From Aquimarina rhabdastrellae (GTDB taxonomy: Bacteria > Bacteroidota > Bacteroidia > Flavobacteriales > Flavobacteriaceae): a DNA stretch of 64,000 bases. The DNA is taken from contig CANDNT010000002.1 of NCBI GenBank assembly GCA_947387485.1, positions 186,001-250,000 of the forward strand. Direction: 5' to 3'. Within the stretch, counting starts at the first letter, position 1; the number at the start of each line of letters is the position of its first letter. Below are positions 35,502 through 44,374 of the stretch, piece after piece. Both the position numbers and the translations under genes were made by a program. The notes under the pieces are model-generated. The model did no database searches. It had not been told where the DNA came from and saw nothing but the letters and a program-made list of their open reading frames with translations.

Positions 35502-36734
35502 ATGTATGTCATAAAAAAGCCTTTCTTATGTCTATATATTCTATGCTTATTATTAATAAGTTGTGGTGATGATGACACGCTACAGCTATCTCCTACAACT
35601 GATAGAGAAGATGTAAACAATGCATTGTGTGAAGATGGTTTTGCTGGTATTTACCCTTGCCAAGGTTTTGACTTAGTATCTAGAATTTCATTAACTCAAA
35701 TGAATGCTTCAAAAGCCAATGATAGTTGGGGATGGACAGATCTTAATACGAATAAAGAATATGTACTCATAGGTTTAGATAACGGTACTGCTTTTATTGA
35801 TATTTCAGATCCTATTACTCCTATTTATTTGGGTAAACTTCCTACTGCTACTGTTAACAGTTCTTGGAGAGATATAAAAACTTATCAAAACCACGCATTT
35901 ATTGTAAGTGAGGCTATAGATCATGGTATGCAAGTTTTTGATTTAACTAAATTAAGAAACGTTACAAATCCGCCTCAAACCTTTACAGTCGATGCACACT
36001 ATACTGCATTTGGGAATGCGCATAATATCGTTATTAACGAAACTTCTGGTTATGCCTATGCTGTAGGTACAGAAACCTTTAACGGTGGGCCTCATTTTAT
36101 CAATATTCAAGATCCTATTAATCCTATAGCTGAAGGTGGCTTTATTTCGCCTAATGGAGATCCTTATAGTCATGATGCTCAGATTATCACTTACCACGGT
36201 CCTGATCAAGATTATAACAATCGTGAAATTTTTATAGGAAGTAATCAATCTGAAATTGTAATTGCAGATATTACCGAAAAAAATAATCCTACTATAATCT
36301 CCACAATAAGTTATAATAATGTCGGCTATACTCATCAAGGCTGGTTTACCGAAGATATGCGATTCTTTTTGCTAGGAGACGAATTAGACGAACAACTTGT
36401 AGGTTTTGATACTAGAACTATCATATTTGATTTACAAGACCTAGATAATCCTTTATTTCATACCAATTATATAGGTATCACGCCTGCTACAGATCATAAT
36501 GGTTATGTTGTAGGTAACACTTTTTATCTAGCTAATTATCGTGCAGGTATACGGGCTTTAAATATATCTGATATAGAAAATAAAAATATCTCTGAAATAG
36601 GTTTTTTTGACACTTATCCTTTAAATAATAATGTAGGTTTTGAAGGTGCCTGGAGTGTATATCCTTATTTCCAGAGTAACCATATAGTCGTCAGTGATAT
36701 TAGCTCTGGCTTTATACTTATTACCCCCAATTAA
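35502..36734 (+). CDS. Choice-of-anchor B family lipoprotein
   Basis: The 410-residue protein carries a lipoprotein signal (LLISC, Cys21, then DDD) and a domain of about 350 residues with LVIVD-type repeats (GTAFIDISDPITPIYLG, GMQVFDLTKLRNV, ALNISDIENKNISEIGFF). It starts with CEDGFAGIYPCQGFDLVSR. This is the choice-of-anchor-B family, named because homologues use different C-terminal or N-terminal anchors. It should be an outer-surface beta-propeller-like protein. It opens a five-gene operon ending in MbnP- and MbnH-like genes; a close paralogue follows. The function is unknown. Confidence 0.85.
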   Translation: MYVIKKPFLCLYILCLLLISCGDDDTLQLSPTTDREDVNNALCEDGFAGIYPCQGFDLVSRISLTQMNASKANDSWGWTDLNTNKEYVLIGLDNGTAFIDISDPITPIYLGKLPTATVNSSWRDIKTYQNHAFIVSEAIDHGMQVFDLTKLRNVTNPPQTFTVDAHYTAFGNAHNIVINETSGYAYAVGTETFNGGPHFINIQDPINPIAEGGFISPNGDPYSHDAQIITYHGPDQDYNNREIFIGSNQSEIVIADITEKNNPTIISTISYNNVGYTHQGWFTEDMRFFLLGDELDEQLVGFDTRTIIFDLQDLDNPLFHTNYIGITPATDHNGYVVGNTFYLANYRAGIRALNISDIENKNISEIGFFDTYPLNNNVGFEGAWSVYPYFQSNHIVVSDISSGFILITPN

Positions 36735-36771
36735 TCTATTTAACCTAAACACAAATCTAAAAAATTCAACT

Positions 36772-38220
36772 ATGTTAAGAAAATTATCAACCCTACTTAT
36801 GCTGACCTCCTTTGCTACTTTTGGTCAGACACTATGTGAAAACGGTATGGCAGGATCTTACCCTTGTAATGATTATGATCTCATGTCTGAAATTTCACTT
36901 GCTCAAATGAGTGCTGGTGCAGGTAACGACAGCTGGGGATGGACAGATCCCACGACAAACAAAGAGTATGCATTAATAGGCTTAAATAATGGTACTGCTT
37001 TTATTGATATTTCAGATCCTATTAGTCCTATTTATTTAGGTAAACTCCCTACAGCAACAAACAACAGTTCTTGGAGAGATGTAAAAGTATATAATGATCA
37101 TGCCTTTATTGTAAGTGAAGCTTCTAATCACGGAATGCAGGTTTTTGATTTAACAAGATTACGTAATGTAGCTAACCCACCACAAACATTTAATGCCGAT
37201 ACACATTTTACTGGTTTTGGTAGTGCGCACAATATTGTAATTAACGAAGATTCTGGTTATGCCTATGCTGTTGGTACAAGTCGTTCGGGTACATATAGAG
37301 GTGGTCCTGTTTTTATAAACATACAAGATCCTTTAAATCCTACTCTAGAAGGTGGTTTTGCATCTACAGGTGCTCGACAATATAGTCATGACGCACAAGT
37401 TATTATTTATAACGGCCCTGATAATGATTATACAGGTAGAGAAATTCTTATCGGAAGTAACGAGGTAGAAATTGTAATTGCAGATGTTACAGATAAAGCT
37501 AATCCTGTCAATATTTCTACTATTAGTTATGCTGATCTAGGCTATACACATCAAGGTTGGTTTACAGAAGATATGAGATATTTCATCTTAGGAGATGAAA
37601 CTGATGAACAAGGAGTTGGTTTTAATACTAGGTCTATTGTATTTGATTTTTCTGATCTTGATAACCCTATACAACATATGGTTTACAATGGTCCTACTCC
37701 AGCTATTGATCATAATGGATATGTAAAAGGAGATAAATTCTTTTTGGCTAATTATCGTGCTGGTGTAAGAATTATTGATATCTCTGATATTGGAAATAAA
37801 AATATTAATGAAGTTGGTTTTTTTGATACTTATCCTTCTAGTAATAGCGCTAGTTTTAGCGGTGTATGGAATGTATATCCCTATTTTGAAAGTGGTAATA
37901 TCGTATTGAGTGATATCAATCGAGGATTCATTCTTATTCGTCAAAGTAATACTTTATCTGTTGACGAAGTAAGTACTAATCCTACTACAGGCTTATCCAT
38001 GTTCCCTAATCCTACTCGTGGTAATGTAACATTTAAAACCGGATTGACTTCTGGAATACATCACATAGAATTTTTTAATATTTTGGGTAAACGTGTTCAA
38101 TCTATACAATTAGAAACACCTCTTCAAGAAACTAATGTTTCTACTTCAAATTTACCAGATGGAATCTATATTGTTAAAATAAATGATACAATAACTAAAA
38201 AACTTATAGTTCGTAGCTAA
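36772..38220 (+). CDS. Choice-of-anchor B family protein with type IX secretion C-terminal domain
   Basis: The 482-residue paralogue of the preceding gene has a classical signal peptide (LSTLLMLTSFATFGQ) and the same propeller-like domain (about 20-395). It then has a type A T9SS sorting domain (about 405-482: MFPNPTRGNVTFK, FFNILGKRVQS, LPDGIYIVKI, KKLIVRS). It should be secreted through the type IX system and attached to the surface or released. A GTG-started extension from 36694 overlaps the previous gene and lacks a sensible signal, so the ATG at 36772 is chosen. The next gene starts on its last base. Confidence 0.88.
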   Translation: MLRKLSTLLMLTSFATFGQTLCENGMAGSYPCNDYDLMSEISLAQMSAGAGNDSWGWTDPTTNKEYALIGLNNGTAFIDISDPISPIYLGKLPTATNNSSWRDVKVYNDHAFIVSEASNHGMQVFDLTRLRNVANPPQTFNADTHFTGFGSAHNIVINEDSGYAYAVGTSRSGTYRGGPVFINIQDPLNPTLEGGFASTGARQYSHDAQVIIYNGPDNDYTGREILIGSNEVEIVIADVTDKANPVNISTISYADLGYTHQGWFTEDMRYFILGDETDEQGVGFNTRSIVFDFSDLDNPIQHMVYNGPTPAIDHNGYVKGDKFFLANYRAGVRIIDISDIGNKNINEVGFFDTYPSSNSASFSGVWNVYPYFESGNIVLSDINRGFILIRQSNTLSVDEVSTNPTTGLSMFPNPTRGNVTFKTGLTSGIHHIEFFNILGKRVQSIQLETPLQETNVSTSNLPDGIYIVKINDTITKKLIVRS

Positions 38221-39590
38221 TGAAATATATGAATAAAATATCATCTTACGCTTTAGTAATCAGTCTTACTTTAGGGCTATTCTCTTGTAATAAAGATGAT
38301 GATACTAACGATAACTCCACTACTGATACTCCAGATCCTCAATTTGAAGGCGTTGTCGATTGGGTAAAAACTTTTGGAGGAAGTAAAGAAGATAATGCAT
38401 TATCTGTAGTAGAAACTACAGATAATGCATATGCTGTTTTAGGATATACCCTAAGTAATGATGGGGATATCACAGACAAAACTGCAACAGATAGTGATTT
38501 CTGGTTACTTAAATTAGATACAGAAGGAACCATTCTATGGAGTAAAACTTATGGTGGTACTAATGATGATCGTGCAGATAAATTAATCCAGACATCCGAC
38601 GGTGGTTTTGCTATGGTGGGCTATAGTAGAAGTAATGATGGAGATAGTTCTAATAATGAAGGGTTACAAGATTACTGGATTGTAAAAACTGATGCAAACG
38701 GAACCTTACAATGGCAAAAATCATTTGGTTTTGCTGGTATTGATAGAGCTTATTCTGTAGTACAAACTACTGATGGTGGTTATTTTATATCTGGCTTTTT
38801 AGATGTAACTGCTAGTGGTGGAGATGGAAACAGTTTTACCAAAAATAACACTAGACATGGTGTAGGAGAATTTTGGGGAATTAAACTTGATGCAAACGGA
38901 GAACAAGAATGGCGTAGATATTTTGGTGGTACTAACAATGATCGCAGTTATGATGTGCTTCAGACTCCAGATAATGGTTTTTTAATGATTGGGTCTTCAG
39001 AGAGTGATGATTTTGATATTACTAATAGTAAAGGAAGTTATGATTTTTGGTTAGTAAAAGTTAATGCACAAGGAACTTTATTATGGCAAAAATCGTATGG
39101 CGGGAGTGAAATCGATGTTGCTTATGCTATTACTGCAACTGGTGATGGTAAATACATTATTGTAGGAGATTCAAGAAGTAATGATGGTAATATTACTACT
39201 GCCAATGGTAATGCAGATCTATGGATGGTACAAATCGATGGTAACGGAAATTTATTATGGGAGAAATCTCTTGGTGGTTCTCAATTTGATACAGGGAGAG
39301 CCATTCATAAAACACCTGATGGTAATTTTGTGATTACAGGAAACTCTCGCAGTAACGATATCGATCTATCTAATAACCTTGGTCAAAGCGATATTTGGAC
39401 TATGCTTATTGACGCCAATGCCAATGTTAGCTGGCAACATACTTTAGGTGGTTCTCAATCAGACTTTGGTAATGGTTGTATAGGTACAAATGATTCAAAA
39501 TTAGTTGTAGTAGGTACTACAGAAAGTGACGATCATGACATCTCTAACAATAAAGGAGAAAGAGATGTTGTTATCATAAAGTATAAATAA
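38220..39590 (+). CDS. Lipoprotein with tandem propeller-like repeats
   Basis: The 456-residue protein has a lipoprotein signal (LGLFSCNKDDD) and then about seven or eight repeats of about 55 residues. Their pattern is W-x-V-K-x-D-x-x-G-x-x-x-W-x-K-S-x-G-G, followed by QTTDGGYFI-x-G and SNDGD. Such repeats make a beta-propeller and occur in many Bacteroidota surface proteins. The start overlaps the previous stop by one base (TAATG). No enzyme motif is visible. It is probably a cell-surface binding protein working with its operon partners. Confidence 0.8.
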   Translation: MKYMNKISSYALVISLTLGLFSCNKDDDTNDNSTTDTPDPQFEGVVDWVKTFGGSKEDNALSVVETTDNAYAVLGYTLSNDGDITDKTATDSDFWLLKLDTEGTILWSKTYGGTNDDRADKLIQTSDGGFAMVGYSRSNDGDSSNNEGLQDYWIVKTDANGTLQWQKSFGFAGIDRAYSVVQTTDGGYFISGFLDVTASGGDGNSFTKNNTRHGVGEFWGIKLDANGEQEWRRYFGGTNNDRSYDVLQTPDNGFLMIGSSESDDFDITNSKGSYDFWLVKVNAQGTLLWQKSYGGSEIDVAYAITATGDGKYIIVGDSRSNDGNITTANGNADLWMVQIDGNGNLLWEKSLGGSQFDTGRAIHKTPDGNFVITGNSRSNDIDLSNNLGQSDIWTMLIDANANVSWQHTLGGSQSDFGNGCIGTNDSKLVVVGTTESDDHDISNNKGERDVVIIKYK

Positions 39591-39610
39591 AATACCCTAA
39601 AAAATAATTC

Positions 39611-40354
39611 ATGAAAAAGATTATATATCTCATATGTTTATCACTCTTTATGTATTCTTGTAAAGATGATGACAACCCTACTGGAAGTTTATCACTTCAA
39701 TTTACTAATGTAGTAGGAACAAATGCTCTTACACTAGAAACAGAAAATTATACAAATACTAGTAATGAAACCTACACAGTATCAGAACTAAAATATATCA
39801 TTAGTAATATAACTCTTATTAAAGCTAATGGAGAAGAATTTATCTACCCTATAGCACAAAGTTATTTTGTAATTAATGAAGCTGATGCTAATAGTAAAAC
39901 TGTTGCTTTAAGTGGTATTACTGCTGGAGAATATGCTCAAATTAAATTTGGTTTTGGGATAGATCAGTCCAATTATCCTCTTAATGGTGTTAATAATTTT
40001 ATTCCTACTGCCGAAGAAACAGGAATGTTATGGTCATGGTCTGCAGGATATAAATTCTTAAAGTTTGAAGGTAATTTTACTCCAGATGGAGGAACACAAG
40101 ATGATTTTATATTGCACGTAGGTAGTCATGGAGCAACTTTGGATAATTATAAAGAAGTAGTATTAGATTTACCTTCTAGTATAGCAGTTAACGAAAGTGG
40201 TAGTGCTACGATTAATATAAAAGCAGATATAGCAAAAATATTTGACAGTACAAATACACATGCATTAGCTACAAAAAGTGATATTCAAGTAGATCCTGTC
40301 AATGCTCCTAAAATTGCAGAAAACGTACGTACAATGTTTAGCATAAATAATTAG
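39611..40354 (+). CDS. MbnP-like lipoprotein
   Basis: The 247-residue protein has a lipoprotein signal (LFMYSCKDDD, Cys17) and matches the MbnP family: an N-terminal strand LSLQFTNVVGTNAL, then YTVSELKYIISNITL and FGFGIDQSNYP. The signature MLWSWSAGYKFLKFEG (139-154, Trp141 and Trp143) and FILHVGSHG (His169, His173) follow. In methanotrophs MbnP binds copper after its partner MbnH turns a Trp into kynurenine. The Trp-rich signature and the His pair are the likely equivalents here. The gene lies 4 bp upstream of an MbnH-like gene, as in known MbnPH pairs. Confidence 0.83.
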   Translation: MKKIIYLICLSLFMYSCKDDDNPTGSLSLQFTNVVGTNALTLETENYTNTSNETYTVSELKYIISNITLIKANGEEFIYPIAQSYFVINEADANSKTVALSGITAGEYAQIKFGFGIDQSNYPLNGVNNFIPTAEETGMLWSWSAGYKFLKFEGNFTPDGGTQDDFILHVGSHGATLDNYKEVVLDLPSSIAVNESGSATINIKADIAKIFDSTNTHALATKSDIQVDPVNAPKIAENVRTMFSINN

Positions 40355-40357
40355 AAT

Positions 40358-41404
40358 TTGAAATTTTTAACCTACATATTCTTAGCCATCTTTGGTATTA
40401 GCTGTAGTTCTGACAAAGAGACTTATATGCCTATTTCGTCTAATCCTGCCTTAGAATTTACAGTACCATCAAACTTTCCAGAACCTACATACAATATGGC
40501 TTTAAATCCGCCTACAGAAAAAGGGTTTGAATTAGGAAAAAAATTATTTTATGATGGTAAACTTGCCTCAGATGGTGTAGTTTCTTGTGGATTTTGTCAT
40601 ATACAAGATTTTGCCTTTACACATCACACACATATAGTAAGTCATGGTGTAGATGGTGCCTTGGGTACTCGCAATGCTCAACCGCTACATAATCTTGCTT
40701 TTCAAAAAGAATTTACTTGGGACGGTGCTGCTGCACATTTAGATTTACAACCTGTAATTCCTATCACAGCAGAAGTCGAAATGAATGAAACTTTTTCAAA
40801 TATCATTTCAAAACTACAACAAGATCCGTCTTACGTAACTCTTTTTTCTCAAGCATTTAAAGATCAACAAATCAATGCCGATAATATATTAAAAGCGCTA
40901 TCTCAATTTATGATCATGATGGTTTCTTCTAATGCTAAATACGATAAAATAGAAAGAAACGAAGGAGCTGTTTTTACAGATTCCGAAGCTAGAGGTTTTG
41001 AACTTTTTAAGACCAAATGTGCTAATTGTCATCAAGGAACCTTGTTTACAGATCAGTCATATCGCAATAACGGACTCCCTATTGATCCTCAATACAACGA
41101 TATAGGTAGAAAACGAGTTACAGGCTTAGATACTGATATTTATAAATTTAAAGTACCTAATCTTCGTAATATTGAAGTTACTTTTCCTTATATGCATGAT
41201 GGTCGTTTTAAGACCTTACCAGACGTATTAGATCATTATAGCGACGGAATGGTTAATTCTGAAACTTTAGACCCTTTCTTTAAACAAGGAGATACGGTTA
41301 TTGGTATTCCTATGACAGACTCAGAAAAAGAAGACATCATAGCTTTTCTAAAAACATTAACAGATGATAGCTTTATAGCAGATGATCGTTTTTCAGAATT
41401 CTAG
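40358..41404 (+). CDS. MbnH/MauG-like di-heme enzyme (lipoprotein), TTG start
   Basis: The 348-residue protein begins with a TTG at 40358 and a lipoprotein signal (FGISC, Cys16). It has two c-type heme motifs, CGFCH (77-81) and CANCH (221-225), and the downstream FPYMHDGRFKTL with Met279 and His280. This architecture is shared by MauG, MbnH and cytochrome c peroxidases. With the MbnP-like gene immediately upstream (3 bp), it is best read as MbnH, the enzyme that oxidises a Trp of MbnP. A periplasmic or outer-membrane location is expected. It ends the operon; a 16-bp inverted repeat follows. Confidence 0.83.
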   Translation: MKFLTYIFLAIFGISCSSDKETYMPISSNPALEFTVPSNFPEPTYNMALNPPTEKGFELGKKLFYDGKLASDGVVSCGFCHIQDFAFTHHTHIVSHGVDGALGTRNAQPLHNLAFQKEFTWDGAAAHLDLQPVIPITAEVEMNETFSNIISKLQQDPSYVTLFSQAFKDQQINADNILKALSQFMIMMVSSNAKYDKIERNEGAVFTDSEARGFELFKTKCANCHQGTLFTDQSYRNNGLPIDPQYNDIGRKRVTGLDTDIYKFKVPNLRNIEVTFPYMHDGRFKTLPDVLDHYSDGMVNSETLDPFFKQGDTVIGIPMTDSEKEDIIAFLKTLTDDSFIADDRFSEF

Positions 41405-41442
41405 TTTCATTATTTCATCTTAGCAGACAAAACTTACATTAT

Positions 41443-41485
41443 ACCTGAGTTTAATATTACTTTCTTATCAATATTAAACTCAGGT
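41443..41485. repeat. Perfect 16-bp inverted repeat between the MbnH-like and suf genes
   Basis: ACCTGAGTTTAATATT (41443-41458) and its exact complement (41470-41485) enclose an 11-nt loop. It lies 38 bp after the MbnH-like stop. There is no T-tract on either side, so it may be a terminator of unusual type, an RNA-processing or mRNA-stabilising stem, or an operator. Confidence 0.7.
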
Positions 41486-41599
41486 AAAGAATGATTTCCA
41501 AAAGGATTAATCGTTTATTTCAATAGTAGTATTGATTTTAATTATACCTCCATATAATAGAATAATGTTAGGTTACGTGCATAAAACCTACTTATGTAG

Positions 41600-41607
41600 T
41601 ATATTTG
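41600..41607 (+). promoter_or_regulatory. -7 element of the suf operon promoter
   Basis: TATATTTG fits TAnnTTTG and lies 35 bp before the first suf gene. The -33 element is not obvious. Confidence 0.5.
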
Positions 41608-41642
41608 CGCATAATTTAGAATTAATCTATTAATAATCAAGT

Positions 41643-41972
41643 ATGATTAAGGTTTCTGATATAGCTAAAAAGAAAATCATTGAGCTCATGAATGACGATG
41701 GATTTGACACTACAACAGACTATGTTCGTGTAGGTGTTAAGAGTGGTGGTTGCTCAGGTTTATCTTATGATTTAAAATTTGATAAAAATCAAGAAGAAGG
41801 AGATAAAGTTTTTGAAGACAATGATGTTCGTATCGTTGTTAATAAGAAAAGCTTTTTATATCTCGTTGGGACTACACTAGAATATTCTGGTGGTCTTAAC
41901 GGAACAGGATTTGTATTTAATAACCCTAATGCAAGTAGGACTTGTGGATGTGGTGAAAGTTTTTCACTATAA
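41643..41972 (+). CDS. sufA: A-type iron-sulfur cluster carrier (SufA/HesB/IscA-like)
   Basis: The 109-residue protein has the three conserved Cys of A-type carriers: Cys37 in GGCSGLSY and Cys101/Cys103 in TCGCGESFSL. It accepts Fe-S clusters from the SufBCD scaffold and passes them to apoproteins. Its place at the head of the suf genes, 40 bp before sufB, supports the SufA name, although sequence alone does not separate SufA from IscA or ErpA. Confidence 0.88.
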   Translation: MIKVSDIAKKKIIELMNDDGFDTTTDYVRVGVKSGGCSGLSYDLKFDKNQEEGDKVFEDNDVRIVVNKKSFLYLVGTTLEYSGGLNGTGFVFNNPNASRTCGCGESFSL

Positions 41973-42012
41973 TTTTAATTGAATATTTCGAAAGGTATTC
42001 GGAAGAAAGAAG

Positions 42013-43458
42013 ATGGCATATACTGAAGACGATTTAAAGAAGGAATTAGAAACTAAGGAATACGAGTACGGATTTTATACAGACATAGAATCTGAAACTT
42101 TTCCCGTAGGTTTAAATGAAGATATTATTCGCGCAATTTCTAAAAAGAAAGAAGAGCCCGAGTGGATGACCGAATGGCGATTAGATGCTTTTCGTATTTG
42201 GGAAAAAATGGAAGAACCAGAATGGGCTAATGTAACATATCAAAAACCTGATTTTCAAAATATCTCTTATTATTCTGCACCAAACAAAAAACCTAAGTAC
42301 AATAGCTTAGATGAAGTGGATCCAGAATTATTAGAAACATTTAAAAAGTTAGGGATTTCGTTAGACGAACAAAAGAAACTTGCTGGTGTAGCTGTTGATA
42401 TTGTAATGGATTCTGTATCTGTAGCAACTACATTTAAAGAAACTCTAGCAGAAAAAGGGATTATTTTCTGTTCAATTTCTGAAGCTATAAAAGAACATCC
42501 AGAATTAGTAAAAAAATACATAGGAACTATCGTTCCTAAAAAAGATAACTTTTATGCAGCTTTAAACTCGGCTGTATTTAGTGACGGATCTTTCTGTTAT
42601 ATACCTAAAGGTGTACGTTGTCCAATGGAACTGTCTACTTATTTTAGAATTAACCAAGCAGGGACAGGTCAATTTGAGCGTACCTTAGTAATCGCAGACG
42701 AAGGTAGTTATGTAAGTTATCTTGAAGGATGTACAGCACCTTCTCGTGATGAAAATCAACTACATGCTGCAGTTGTAGAATTAATTGCTCTTGATGATGC
42801 AGAAATAAAATATTCTACAGTACAAAACTGGTATCCTGGTAATGCAGAAGGAGAAGGAGGAGTTTTCAACTTTGTTACAAAACGTGGACTTTGTGAAACC
42901 AATGCTAAGATCTCTTGGACTCAAGTAGAAACAGGATCTGCAGTTACATGGAAATATCCTTCTTGTGTACTTAAAGGAGATAACTCTGTAGGAGAATTTT
43001 ACTCAATCGCAGTAACTAATAATTATCAGCAGGCAGATACAGGTACTAAAATGATTCATTTAGGGAAGAATACAAAAAGTACTATTATCTCAAAGGGAAT
43101 ATCTGCTGGTAAATCACAAAACAGTTACCGTGGTTTAGTTCAAATTAATAGCAAAGCAAAAAATGCACGTAACTTCTCTCAATGTGATTCTTTATTAATG
43201 GGTAATGAATGTGGAGCACATACATTTCCTTATATAGAAGCTAGTAACAAAACAGCACAAATTGAGCACGAAGCTACTACGAGTAAAATTGGAGAAGATC
43301 AAATCTTCTACTGTAATCAAAGGGGAATCGATACAGAAAAAGCAATTGCATTAATTGTAAATGGATTTAGTAAAGAAGTTCTAAACAAATTACCAATGGA
43401 GTTTGCTGTAGAAGCACAAAAATTATTGGAAATTTCGTTAGAAGGTTCTGTAGGATAA
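42013..43458 (+). CDS. sufB: Fe-S cluster assembly protein SufB
   Basis: The 481-residue protein is the core scaffold subunit of SufBCD, where clusters are built with sulfide from SufS-SufE. It is clearly Suf[17 protein letters not shown] at the start, [38 protein letters not shown], and the C-terminal [32 protein letters not shown]. Length is normal (about 480). Two unrelated lipoprotein genes separate it from sufC. Confidence 0.97.
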   Translation: MAYTEDDLKKELETKEYEYGFYTDIESETFPVGLNEDIIRAISKKKEEPEWMTEWRLDAFRIWEKMEEPEWANVTYQKPDFQNISYYSAPNKKPKYNSLDEVDPELLETFKKLGISLDEQKKLAGVAVDIVMDSVSVATTFKETLAEKGIIFCSISEAIKEHPELVKKYIGTIVPKKDNFYAALNSAVFSDGSFCYIPKGVRCPMELSTYFRINQAGTGQFERTLVIADEGSYVSYLEGCTAPSRDENQLHAAVVELIALDDAEIKYSTVQNWYPGNAEGEGGVFNFVTKRGLCETNAKISWTQVETGSAVTWKYPSCVLKGDNSVGEFYSIAVTNNYQQADTGTKMIHLGKNTKSTIISKGISAGKSQNSYRGLVQINSKAKNARNFSQCDSLLMGNECGAHTFPYIEASNKTAQIEHEATTSKIGEDQIFYCNQRGIDTEKAIALIVNGFSKEVLNKLPMEFAVEAQKLLEISLEGSVG

Positions 43459-43481
43459 ACTAAACTAACATACAATTGAAA

Positions 43482-44372
43482 ATGAAAAAATTAGCACTAT
43501 TGTCTGCTGTTGCCCTCAGCATCGTTGCTTGTAAAAATGATGCCAAGGAAGAAGCAAAACCTGTACAAGAAACAACGGAGAATGTCGTAGAAGTCATTCA
43601 AAAACCTGAAGTTAAGTTATATACTTTTGACGGAGGTCATATTAAAGTTAATAACCTAAATTTATTTGCTCAAGGTGATACTTATAAAGGAGAAACTATT
43701 GATTTAGCCAATGCTTTTTATGTAATTAAACACCCCAAAGGAAATTTATTATGGGATGCTGGTCTACCAGAGAATCTCGTAGGTCAAGAACCTTATACTT
43801 CTCCTGATAAAGCTTTTACTGTAACACGTAAAGATTCTATTGTAAATCAATTAAATAAAATTGATCTTAAACCTAGTGATGTTAATTATATAGCATTTTC
43901 TCACTTACACTTTGATCATACTGGACCTGCAAATCATTTTGCAGATGCTACATGGTTAGTACAACAACCAGAATATGAATTTTCTCAAGGTGAAGAAATT
44001 AAATCAAATGGATTCTATTCTGTTGATGCTATAGCAAAATTAAATAAAGTACAACAACTTCATGGTGATCATGATGTTTTTGGTGATGGTACCGTAATCA
44101 TAAAATCAATGCCTGGTCATACACCTGGTCATCAAGTTTTATTTTTAAACTTAACCAATAATGGTCCTATCCTACTTTCTGGAGATTTATATCATTTTGG
44201 AAAAAACAGAACAGGTAAAATTGTTCCGCAATTCAATCATGATATTCCTGAAACAGAAAAAAGTATCGCTAAGTTTGAAGATTTTGCAAAACAAAATAAT
44301 GCAAAAGTATATATTCAACACGAAGTAACTGATTTTGCTAAAATGCCTAAGGCACCAAAATATATGAACTAA
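43482..44372 (+). CDS. Metallo-beta-lactamase-fold hydrolase, lipoprotein (lactonase-like)
   Basis: The 296-residue protein has a lipoprotein signal (SIVAC, Cys17) and an MBL-fold domain. The zinc motif HLHFDH (His141, His143, Asp145, His146) and the later MPGHTPGHQV and LLSGDLYHF are present. The arrangement is closest to N-acyl-homoserine-lactone lactonase-like enzymes, but a lipoprotein in the SUF operon is more likely to have another lactone, thiol or phosphodiester substrate. A TTG six bases upstream is rejected in favour of ATG 43482. It is 23 bp from sufB and 2 bp from the next lipoprotein gene. Confidence 0.85.
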   Translation: MKKLALLSAVALSIVACKNDAKEEAKPVQETTENVVEVIQKPEVKLYTFDGGHIKVNNLNLFAQGDTYKGETIDLANAFYVIKHPKGNLLWDAGLPENLVGQEPYTSPDKAFTVTRKDSIVNQLNKIDLKPSDVNYIAFSHLHFDHTGPANHFADATWLVQQPEYEFSQGEEIKSNGFYSVDAIAKLNKVQQLHGDHDVFGDGTVIIKSMPGHTPGHQVLFLNLTNNGPILLSGDLYHFGKNRTGKIVPQFNHDIPETEKSIAKFEDFAKQNNAKVYIQHEVTDFAKMPKAPKYMN

Positions 44373-44374
44373 TT

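Noticed and set aside
35952..36338. Minus-strand ORF of 128 codons
   Set aside because: It lies wholly inside the choice-of-anchor-B gene and is a shadow frame with no family motif.
36694..36771. Upstream GTG extension of the second choice-of-anchor-B gene
   Set aside because: It would overlap the end of the previous gene and place a proline-rich segment before the signal peptide; ATG 36772 gives a normal signal.
41443..41485. Inverted repeat as a simple intrinsic terminator
   Set aside because: No T-tract follows on either strand, so it was recorded as a repeat of unknown role.
43482..44372. Naming the MBL protein a quorum-quenching lactonase
   Set aside because: The HxHxDH motif is shared by many MBL enzymes and the lipoprotein location and SUF context do not support a particular substrate.
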